A DNA stretch of 64,000 bases, taken from Planctomycetes bacterium B3_Pla. Lineage in GTDB: Bacteria; Planctomycetota; Phycisphaerae; Sedimentisphaerales; Anaerobacaceae. The notes under the pieces were generated by a model. That model did no database searches and was not told the origin of the DNA. It saw only the letters and a list, made by a program, of their open reading frames with translations. Numbering within the stretch: position 1 is the stretch's first letter; every line of letters starts with the position of its first letter. Below are positions 43,019 to 50,294 of this stretch, piece after piece. The position numbers were made by a program, and so were the translations under genes. The stretch spans positions 1 to 64,000 of the forward strand of contig NJBM01000023.1 in NCBI GenBank assembly GCA_005223045.1. Direction: 5' to 3'.

Positions 43019-44566
43019 ATGCCATTAGATAAAGCTTCAATAAACTGGGCATTGTCCCATTTGTCAATACTTGGAGATTCTGATTTATTCCCAAAACCAG
43101 TTGAACTTAAGCCGTTATTGGATCAAATAGATGATGTTAATACTCTTATATCATCTCGTGACGTTTCACAGTTTATGCCCAATCCTGCAAGAAGGTTCAT
43201 GGTTCCAAAAGATGAGTTATCATTCCGGCGGGCAACACAGCTTAATGTCTTCGATTCGGTAATTCTTACTGCCATCATGCACCAGTACGGAGGCGGTATA
43301 GAGAAACGACGCCATCCGATAGATGAAAATATTGTATTTTCCTATCGTTATGGTCCGAAACCAGATTATTGGTTATACAATCGGGATTACAACTGGACTC
43401 CTTTTTGGCGACAATGCTACGAAAAAAGCAAAGACTATTCGCATGCACTTCTTCTGGATATATCTGATTTTTATAACCAGATATATCATCACACTATCGA
43501 ACTCCAACTGACAGAATCAGGTTTCCCAAAACCAGCCGTCAGATGGATTATGAATCTACTTAAATCCTTAACAGCTAAAGTCTCCCGCGGTATTCCTGTA
43601 GGTCCGCATGCTGCGCATCTTCTTGCGGAAGCCAGTTTGATACCATTAGACAACAGTCTAACAAGTCATGGTATTGAATATGTCCGTTTTGTTGATGACA
43701 TTATCGTGTTTGAAAATGGAGCGGAAGAGTGTCGCAAACAACTTTATCAGATAGCAGATATTTTGGATAAACAGCAAAGGCTCATTTTAAATAAATCAAA
43801 AACATTACTACATACACAGGAAGACATTCAAAAGCTATGCTCAGAAAGAATAGAAGATAGACCTATCAATGATTTGGAGAAACAACTTCTTCACATCATA
43901 AGAAAATATTCGGGAGGAAATCCATATCAGATAGTTTTACTAAGCGAAGTAACCTCCGATGATCTTGCCGAGTTTAGGACAGATGTGATTGAATCGATTC
44001 TCCAGGAATATCTTGATTCCCGTCCTACAGATTTTATTAGGTTCCGTTGGTTCTTGCGCAGACTAACACAGATCGGACATCCAGGCGCTGTTCACTACTG
44101 CTTGACACACCTAGAATCATTGACGCCTGCACTTTCTGATGTTTGTCATTATCTCCTTGCAGCATCTCAAAATCAAAACGGAGAACTTCCTGACATCGGC
44201 AAAGAACTAGTCCTTGCATTGGATAATGACTTGATCAGAACGAATGAGTATTTCCAGATATGTATATTGTCTCTATTTGGCAGGAATGCAGCTTATAATC
44301 ATTTCCCAAATTTGTTAGACCGGTATGGGACAGGGTCTTCACATGTCAAGAGAGAAATCATTCTCGCAGCACGTAGTGCCAATAACAGTGATTGGCTACG
44401 GGAGTTGAAAGAATCATTTTTAGGTTTTGAAAGTTGGACTGCTACAGCTTTCCTTGTTGCGGCAAAGTCACTACCCGAAGAAGAGAGAAGATTCTTTGTA
44501 AACGGCTTGCCGAAAGGTAACGACTTTATAGAACTGATCAAGAAATGGACGAAATCAAAAAGTTAG
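43019..44566 (+). CDS. Abi/UG-type reverse transcriptase (antiviral RT-like)
   Basis: A 515-residue protein. RT palm motifs: motif A LLLDISDFYNQIY (D147), motif B RGIPVGPHAAHLLAEA (190-205), motif C YVRFVDDIIVF with F-V-D-D (D226, D227). RG-I-P-V-G-P and the following AE are typical of the 'unknown group'/Abi and DRT class rather than group II intron RTs (QG-x-x-S-P). Residues about 280-515 are helical, HEAT-like, as in AbiK/AbiP2-type proteins; no maturase, no nuclease domain is seen. Ribosome binding sequence GAGGAAA precedes the ATG. It is A+T-rich, sits next to a TIR-like gene and has its own promoter module. Antiphage function is inferred; the DRT subtype cannot be assigned by eye. Confidence 0.82.
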   Translation: MPLDKASINWALSHLSILGDSDLFPKPVELKPLLDQIDDVNTLISSRDVSQFMPNPARRFMVPKDELSFRRATQLNVFDSVILTAIMHQYGGGIEKRRHPIDENIVFSYRYGPKPDYWLYNRDYNWTPFWRQCYEKSKDYSHALLLDISDFYNQIYHHTIELQLTESGFPKPAVRWIMNLLKSLTAKVSRGIPVGPHAAHLLAEASLIPLDNSLTSHGIEYVRFVDDIIVFENGAEECRKQLYQIADILDKQQRLILNKSKTLLHTQEDIQKLCSERIEDRPINDLEKQLLHIIRKYSGGNPYQIVLLSEVTSDDLAEFRTDVIESILQEYLDSRPTDFIRFRWFLRRLTQIGHPGAVHYCLTHLESLTPALSDVCHYLLAASQNQNGELPDIGKELVLALDNDLIRTNEYFQICILSLFGRNAAYNHFPNLLDRYGTGSSHVKREIILAARSANNSDWLRELKESFLGFESWTATAFLVAAKSLPEEERRFFVNGLPKGNDFIELIKKWTKSKS

Positions 44567-44596
44567 ACGAACAAGGCGCTTCAGCGGACGGCTGAC
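44562..44596 (+). other. Half attC-like sequence after the RT gene
   Basis: GTTAGAC (44562-44568) overlaps the stop codon and is followed by GAACAAGGCGCTTCAGCGG and GAC. The wording (AACAAGGCGCTTCAGCGGAC) is what the left half of many attC sites looks like. But the expected right half and GTTRRRY core do not follow, and no complement of GACGAAC (R'') is found at the RT gene's upstream side. Possible remnant only. Confidence 0.35.
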
Positions 44597-44709
44597 CGCC
44601 GCCGCATACACGCCATAAAACGCCACCTATCCGTAACCGACTCGTTGAATTGTCCGAAATCAGGCAAAAATGCAAGGATTGTAATGGTTGAGGGGACCGT
44701 TCTGAAGCC

Positions 44710-44814
44710 AGACAGTTGACTTAATTTTTCCGTTGACAATCTGCATTCTTCGGTATAGGCTTTCTGTAGCAACTGTGCGGACAGTGAAAACGGCGACGAC
44801 TTCTTACAAGGAAA
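44710..44814 (+). promoter_or_regulatory. Promoter/leader module, copy 2 (upstream of TIR-like gene)
   Basis: Homologous to 42883-42986. The same upstream block is followed by -35 TTGACA (44733-44738), a 17-base spacer, -10 TAGGCT (44756-44761), and the conserved leader GTAGCAACT ... GCGGACAGTGAAAA ... CGACGACTTCTT ... AAGGAAA. By eye about four in five bases agree with copy 1 outside the spacer. Placement upstream of the second defence-type gene suggests shared control. Confidence 0.75.
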
Positions 44815-44860
44815 CCAATGCAATGAGTAGTTTTGAGTACAGACCTAAGGGAGAAGCATC

Positions 44861-45739
44861 ATGGCAGAAAAGAAGAAGACCTGTTTCATAATCATGCCCA
44901 TTTCCACGTCCGATCCTTTCCTGGACAAGTACAGAGATGGTGTAGAACACTTTAAACATGTCCTCCAATGCCTATTAGTCCCCAGCGTGGAGGCGGCCGG
45001 CTACAAAGCAATTTCACCTATTGCAAAGGGATCGGATCTCATACAGGCCGAGATTATCAGTAATCTGGAGCAATCCGACATGGTCCTGTGCGACATGTCC
45101 TGCCTGAACCCGAACGTCTTCTTCGAGTTTGGAATTCGCACCTCGCTCAACAAGCCCGTGTGTGTCGTGAAAGACAAACTGACCGAGAAGGTGCCATTTG
45201 ACACGGGGATTCTTAATCACCAGGAATACAGAGAAACCCTTGAGCCGTGGGAATTAGCTGATGAGATCAAGAAGCTCGCAGAACATATCAAAACATCCGA
45301 AGAACGCTGCAAAGGGGAGAACATGCTCTGGAAGTACTTCGGTTTGCGGACCGAGGCAAAGCCCTATACAGGTGATTCCGGCACCGACGCCAAGATGGAC
45401 TACCTGACAATGCAGATGGACTCACTTCGCCACCAGGTAGGCAACATCCACCAGCGCTCCGAACGACACGTTGTACAACCAGAGGGATCGCACATGTTGG
45501 ACAATGAGAGTCTGTTCCCTGTAGTCCTGTCGTATCTACCCGATGGAGTTGAACCGACGGCATTTGAATCGCGTTCAGACGGTGACATCCAGCTAACCTA
45601 CACCGGACCTTTCAGCCCAATAAACCGATATCGTCTCATTCAGAAGATCATAAAACAATACGGTGTCAAACTGCACTTGGAAAGAGAGCCGAGCGAAGAA
45701 ACCGAAGACTCCCAACAAGGAGCAGAAGACGACGCTTGA
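44861..45739 (+). CDS. TIR/nucleoside deoxyribosyltransferase-like effector
   Basis: A 292-residue protein. The N-terminal ~150 residues carry CFIIMPISTSDPFLDKYRDG, GSDLIQAEIISNLEQSDMVLCDMS and CLNPNVFFEFGIRTSLNKPV. This is the Rossmann-like fold of the TIR-like/nucleoside 2-deoxyribosyltransferase group, with the conserved Glu at E89 (NVFFEFG), the position of the catalytic Glu in TIR NADases. A helical middle (LRHQVGNIHQRSERH) and a C-terminal domain with an extended beta-type region follow (VVLSYLPDGVEPTAFESRSDGDIQL). AAGGGAG precedes the ATG. Plausible role: NAD+-consuming or nucleotide-binding effector in defence, paired with the RT. This is inferred from fold and neighbourhood. Confidence 0.75.
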   Translation: MAEKKKTCFIIMPISTSDPFLDKYRDGVEHFKHVLQCLLVPSVEAAGYKAISPIAKGSDLIQAEIISNLEQSDMVLCDMSCLNPNVFFEFGIRTSLNKPVCVVKDKLTEKVPFDTGILNHQEYRETLEPWELADEIKKLAEHIKTSEERCKGENMLWKYFGLRTEAKPYTGDSGTDAKMDYLTMQMDSLRHQVGNIHQRSERHVVQPEGSHMLDNESLFPVVLSYLPDGVEPTAFESRSDGDIQLTYTGPFSPINRYRLIQKIIKQYGVKLHLEREPSEETEDSQQGAEDDA

Positions 45740-45837
45740 CATCGCGGCTTATGGCCACGTTATCCGATTTGTGTTAAGCCATGCGGGATGAATAGATAAA
45801 AAAAGCCCATGTCCCGAAGAACGCAGGCTCTTGTGTA

Positions 45838-46056
45838 TTACTTCTTGGACTTCTTCTTGCCCCTGGGAGTGACGACTTTGCCATCCTCGTCGTAGCGAAC
45901 AGACTGAACCTTCGGAGCAACACCCTTTGTCAGAATACCACGGTTGTAACGGTTTCTGACAGCCTGAACGTGGTCGAAGATAGCTGACTCGCGTCCGGGG
46001 AAGTTCTTCTTGATAGCCTTGCTGATCTGCTCATCCGTCAGCTTGTCCCTGGAGCC
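45838..46056 (-). pseudogene. C-terminal coding remnant without start
   Basis: On the minus strand an open frame reads LTDEQISKAIKKNFPGRESA, then FDHVQAVRNRYNRGIL, GVAPKVQSVRY and a Lys-rich end RGKKKSKK before TAA. It is preceded in frame by a TAA (46057-46059) with no ATG, so it looks like the 3' end of a lost gene. The reading is coherent and protein-like (basic C-terminus typical of nucleic-acid-binding proteins), but I do not recognise it. It directly abuts the HEAT gene stop, and the 98 bp to the TIR-like stop hold no gene. Confidence 0.4.
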
Positions 46057-46076
46057 TTATCTCCCTGGGGGACGCC

Positions 46077-48554
46077 TTACGGTGTTGTCGGTTCGCCCGC
46101 CCCAATGCGCAGATCTTCGAGTTTGTCGCCGTTCGGTTTTCGAATGGCGAGACAGAACTGCCACGGCCCGGTGTCCTGCGTAACCTTTAGCAGCAGGGCG
46201 TTCCAGCCTTTTTGCAGTGTCACGGGCACTTTATGCTCGCCCGGCACAGCGTCGCCGCCCGCAGCGTTTTGATGAACCAGCTTTCCGTTGAACCACAACT
46301 TGTTTCCGTCATCTGTGCCGAAGTCAATCCTTGCCGCCTGCTGCCGGTCGGAATGCACCCAGGTACGGGCATAACCTGCCTTGTTCCGGCCGCCGAGAGC
46401 CGCCGCCAAATTGAACATCCACGGCCGGTTACTTCTTTGGCTGATTGGAAGTGTCTTCCATAGTACGTGTTCGGTTCCGTCATTTTCCGGGCCGAATGCC
46501 GTCTCAAACGTGTTGGCGAAGGGCTTCGAGTACGGACCCGAGACCTGCCATGCCATGATGTAATCGTCGAATTTATCGACCAGCCGTATGATCGCCGCGG
46601 CCTGTTTCTTTATCGTCTCGTTTTTTGAACTGCCGCGCAGAGTCTGTGCGGCCTTTTTGGCTTCATCCGGCATCGGTCCGGTCATATTGCGTATGATGCC
46701 GAGCATTGCCAGTTCCGCCTCGGCCTTCACTCTGTCGTCGGCTAACAAAGGCTCGACAAGTTCTGTTGCCCCGGGGTCGCCCGACTTCGCCAGGCAGGCC
46801 AGCACCAGCTTTTTCTCTTCAGGCCGGTCCGTGCCCTTTAGCAGCTCACTGCATATATTGAGCATGTCCGCCGACGGTATTGTGCCCAGCCCCAGTTGCC
46901 GGACACATCCGCGAAGTGCAACGATCCGATGTGTCCGGTTTGACGTTGTTTGAAATACCTCCAGCAGTGTCCGTGCCGCGGTAGCATCCGGCCAGTCCGC
47001 AAGCGCCCGCACGGCAGTGTCGCGAACCTCGGAATTACTGTCTTTGAGCCTCTGGCGTACCGCCGCAAATCCTTTTGCATTGCCGATTCCCCCGAGCACG
47101 CGCAGCATAGAACATTTTGTAGCCGTTGTCGAATCCATCTCGGCAAGGATAGGTTCTGTAACGGCCGCCTCGTCGAGATTCCGGGAAACCGATATGACCG
47201 CCCGTTCCGCTTCGGTGCGCCCGGTATCGCCTTTCAGGTTCACCAGCAGCTTTATGAGGGCTTTCCGGTCTTTAGGCCCGGCCAAATCGGCAAGCGCTTT
47301 GAAAGCAGCCCTGCGAACACCGGCATCTTTATTCGAGCCTGCAATCAACAGCTCATCGACCGCTTCTGTAGCATCGCGGTCGCGCAGAATCTCAATCAAT
47401 CCAGCTTTGCCTTCGGGACTGCTTGTCTTCATGGACTTAACGATTTGACTGTTAATGCTCTTTCCCGGCAGACGCCTGAGACTCGATGCAGAGAGCGTTT
47501 TTTCTTCATCGTTCTCGCCGGTTTCTATCACGTTAGCTAACACTTGTACCGAACCTGCGTCGCCGATGTCCCCCAGCGACTTGATCGCCAGCGCACGCAT
47601 CTGCGGATTCGGACTGGATACGGCCTTTGTTATAACAGGCCTCAGTGCATCCTTTTCACCCCGCCCGACCAGCGCGCCGATCATAAGCACCTGAGTGTCG
47701 GCGTCCAGCTTGTCAAGGCCCGCCGAAAACCGTTCGGTCACGCCTTCGCCCTTGAGTGCGACAATCATGTCGATCGCCATGCCGCGTATCTTCCAGTCAT
47801 CGCTCTTGACAGCCTCGATAAGCATGTCTGCCGCCTTATCGGGTTGGGCCTCAATCGTGCCTGCAAACGCCCCCATTCTGACATGCTCCGGCGCATTCGC
47901 TCGGTCAAGCTGCTTATAGATCGCAAGCGCTTCGGGCAAACTGCCTTTGGCGACCAACTGATCGGCGGCGTTCAGCAATCCGTCGGCGGCAGCGCCCCGC
48001 ATCTTCTTTCCCGCATTCTTGTAGCATTCCGACAGCGCCTTGACCGCCTCCGGCGATCCGATCCGGCCCAACGCCCATGTTGCGGAGCCTGCAACCTCGG
48101 CATCGGCATCTTTGAGCAACGGCACTAAGTTGCCGACGTTCTGTCTACCCCCCCGCATGGCCAGTGTGTTGATGATCCCGACTTTCACCGGGCCGCCGGT
48201 CTTATCCAGCGCATCGTTCAAGGCTTTGTCTGCCTCCGGATAGCGCATGGACTCCAGCGCATAGCGGGCTATATGCGAAAGTTTTTCATCCGCCAGCAGC
48301 GCCCCCAGCGCGCCGACGGAATCGACCGTCCCGATTACCCTCAATATCCGGCACGCATGGTCCTTTTCCATTCTTGAGGCGTTGCCTCGTATCGTCTCTA
48401 TTGCACTTAGCTCGAGATTCTTTAGGCCTGTGGGGCCTGCCTTGATTGCGGCAACGATCTCGGTATCGACCGTTCCGGTATCCGCCCGGGATGCGCTTGT
48501 CAAGATAATACAGCTCAATACTAATAAACTAAAAATCAACCGGTTATGATTCAT
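46077..48554 (-). CDS. Large exported HEAT-repeat protein with C-terminal sandwich domain
   Basis: An 825-residue protein with a signal peptide (MNHNRLIFSLLVLSCIILTSASRA). Residues about 30-650 form some fifteen HEAT/PBS-lyase repeats (LGALLADEKLSHIARYALE, VGNLVPLLKDADAEVAGSATWALGRIG, GDAGSVQVLANVIET, GGIGNAKGFAAVRQRLKDSN). The last ~130 residues are a beta-sandwich (WQVSGPYSKPFANTFETAF, ARIDFGTDDGNKLWFNGKLVHQNAAGGD, LLLKVTQDTGPWQFCLAIR), which resembles a PA14/carbohydrate-binding type domain. A scaffold for extracellular glycan complexes is plausible. It is same-strand with the Gfo/Idh/MocA gene upstream (158 bp away). Confidence 0.8.
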   Translation of the reverse strand: MNHNRLIFSLLVLSCIILTSASRADTGTVDTEIVAAIKAGPTGLKNLELSAIETIRGNASRMEKDHACRILRVIGTVDSVGALGALLADEKLSHIARYALESMRYPEADKALNDALDKTGGPVKVGIINTLAMRGGRQNVGNLVPLLKDADAEVAGSATWALGRIGSPEAVKALSECYKNAGKKMRGAAADGLLNAADQLVAKGSLPEALAIYKQLDRANAPEHVRMGAFAGTIEAQPDKAADMLIEAVKSDDWKIRGMAIDMIVALKGEGVTERFSAGLDKLDADTQVLMIGALVGRGEKDALRPVITKAVSSPNPQMRALAIKSLGDIGDAGSVQVLANVIETGENDEEKTLSASSLRRLPGKSINSQIVKSMKTSSPEGKAGLIEILRDRDATEAVDELLIAGSNKDAGVRRAAFKALADLAGPKDRKALIKLLVNLKGDTGRTEAERAVISVSRNLDEAAVTEPILAEMDSTTATKCSMLRVLGGIGNAKGFAAVRQRLKDSNSEVRDTAVRALADWPDATAARTLLEVFQTTSNRTHRIVALRGCVRQLGLGTIPSADMLNICSELLKGTDRPEEKKLVLACLAKSGDPGATELVEPLLADDRVKAEAELAMLGIIRNMTGPMPDEAKKAAQTLRGSSKNETIKKQAAAIIRLVDKFDDYIMAWQVSGPYSKPFANTFETAFGPENDGTEHVLWKTLPISQRSNRPWMFNLAAALGGRNKAGYARTWVHSDRQQAARIDFGTDDGNKLWFNGKLVHQNAAGGDAVPGEHKVPVTLQKGWNALLLKVTQDTGPWQFCLAIRKPNGDKLEDLRIGAGEPTTP

Positions 48555-48631
48555 TGTATTCTCCTTGTCTCGACATCAAAATCAAATATCAAACATTTAC
48601 CCCTTAGGGGTTAAATATCAAAATTGTGGAA

Positions 48632-48647
48632 TCCCGGCGTGCCGGGA
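48632..48647. repeat. Palindromic intergenic repeat
   Basis: TCCCGGC-GT-GCCGGGA forms a hairpin, one of the common 'CCCGGC...GCCGGGATGAC' intergenic hairpins. It lies in the spacer between the oxidoreductase and the HEAT gene; a second palindrome, CCCTTAGGGG-type, is just upstream at about 48600-48612. It probably folds in the transcript. Confidence 0.55.
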
Positions 48648-48712
48648 TGACTTCCTCAATTTTGCATTTTGATTTTTGAACTTTAATCTTCTTTGCTTTC
48701 ATAAGAGGTCCT

Positions 48713-49990
48713 TTACAGCCTCCACGGCTGGCGATAGGCCCTCGAGGCCATGCGATTGGCTTGCTCATCACCGATGAATTCTTCCTTCACCGGGTCCCAT
48801 TTCACTGTCCTGCCCAGCCGCCGGCAGATGTTAGCCGCGTGGCAGGCGGTTATCGACCGGTGTGCACCTTCTGCGGGAGCCGCCGGCTGCCTTCGCGACT
48901 TGAAGCTGTTGAGAAAATCCCTCACGTGGTCGTCAACGGGATAGCCCTTGCCCAGATTGCGCTTTGACTGTAGCGATTCCGGGCGAACCTCGATATGCCC
49001 AGAATCGTCCACCTCTATCCAGCCCTCGGTCCCCTCGAAACGTACGGCACACGAGCCGCGTCCGATGTTGCCCCGCAGGATCAGCTTGAGCCCGTCCTCA
49101 TAGTACGCCTCCACGTCCTGGCCAACCAGATGATATATCACCGGCGAAGTGTCGTCTTTCCTCGCCGCCCACTGGCAGAGATCGACCGTATGACTGCCCC
49201 ACTCGGTATAAGAGCCGCCCGCAAAATCCAGATGGCCGCCCCAGAATCCCCGTGATGCATACTTGGAATTGTAAGGCCTCCACGCCGCCGGCCCGAGCCA
49301 CAAATCCCAGTCTAAGACATCTCGCGGCGGTTCCGGCTCTGCAGGCAGAACAGTCTCGTATGTTTCGTGCCAGTTCGGCGCCTTTTCGGCATGAACGACC
49401 TTCAGTTCGCCGAGCAGGCCCTTGTGTACAAGGTTCGCCGCGAACATGAACTGGCTGACGTTTCGTCGCTGTGTTCCGCACTGGAAGATTCTGCGATATC
49501 GTTTCATCGTCTCGGCCAGCGCGCGCCCTTCGGTAATCGTCACACTCATGGGCTTTTCGCAGTACATATCCTTACCGGCCCGAGCCGTCAGACAAGCCGC
49601 CGCCGAATGCCAGTAATCACCAGTAGCGATCAGCACCGCGTCGATATCATCTCGCGCCAGCAGATCCCGCAGGTCGATATAGGCATCGCAGTCGGTGTTG
49701 CCGTAATGCCGGTTGACAGTATCCTGCGCGAGTTTTCGCCGGTTGCCCTTGACGTCGCAAACCGCGACCATCTGCACATCGTCCTCGCGCATAAACGCGG
49801 GCATGACCCCGCTGGCACGTCCGCCGAACCCTATCGTTCCCATCACGATACGCTCGCTCGGCGCGGGCCTGCCGCCGGCGCCAAGCGCCGTCGAGCTGAC
49901 AATCGCGGGCATAGCCGTCAGCCCGCCCGTTATCGCCGCTTTTTGCAGGAATCTGCGCCGGCTGATGAGTTTCTTTCCCATTCGTTTCAT
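48713..49990 (-). CDS. TAT-exported Gfo/Idh/MocA oxidoreductase
   Basis: A 425-residue dehydrogenase. A TAT signal (SRRRFLQKAAITGG) precedes the Rossmann fold: RIVMGTIGFGGRASGVM (glycine motif), CEKPMSVTITEGRAL (the EKP signature) and the C-terminal GFO_IDH_MocA domain, including WGSHTVDLCQWA. TAT export with NAD(P) implies loading before secretion, as in glucose-fructose oxidoreductase. Start 49990 (MKRMGKK) is chosen because GGAG lies 8 bases upstream; a TTG further out is possible. Planctomycetes encode many such proteins for sugar oxidation. Substrate unknown. Confidence 0.85.
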   Translation of the reverse strand: MKRMGKKLISRRRFLQKAAITGGLTAMPAIVSSTALGAGGRPAPSERIVMGTIGFGGRASGVMPAFMREDDVQMVAVCDVKGNRRKLAQDTVNRHYGNTDCDAYIDLRDLLARDDIDAVLIATGDYWHSAAACLTARAGKDMYCEKPMSVTITEGRALAETMKRYRRIFQCGTQRRNVSQFMFAANLVHKGLLGELKVVHAEKAPNWHETYETVLPAEPEPPRDVLDWDLWLGPAAWRPYNSKYASRGFWGGHLDFAGGSYTEWGSHTVDLCQWAARKDDTSPVIYHLVGQDVEAYYEDGLKLILRGNIGRGSCAVRFEGTEGWIEVDDSGHIEVRPESLQSKRNLGKGYPVDDHVRDFLNSFKSRRQPAAPAEGAHRSITACHAANICRRLGRTVKWDPVKEEFIGDEQANRMASRAYRQPWRL

Positions 49991-50294
49991 AGACTTTCTC
50001 TCCAATGAAGCTGTTTTTACTCGACGCTTACAGCAAACCCATTATAAACAGGCGCCCGACCGCGTCATAATATCACAACCTTTCGATTTGGCAATTGTAC
50101 TCGACAAGCAGATCGATGACAAGCCGCCTGCAATTTTCAAGAGGGAATATCGTCCTGGAAGCGCGTTCCGTTATGATTCTTCCCCTCACGATTATGCATC
50201 CAGGGCCATTTTGCTCGTCAATGTCGTGGATAGTAGTTAAGATATATAGGTCAAATTGGAAATATCGGATTGAGCTTGACCAACGGCGCGCCAA

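Noticed and set aside
45734..45779. Possible attC after the TIR-like gene (GCTTGAC ... GTTAAGC)
   Set aside because: The inverse core mismatches its partner at one position, the inside shows only a short ATCG/CGAT pairing, and no matching core lies at the gene's 5' side.
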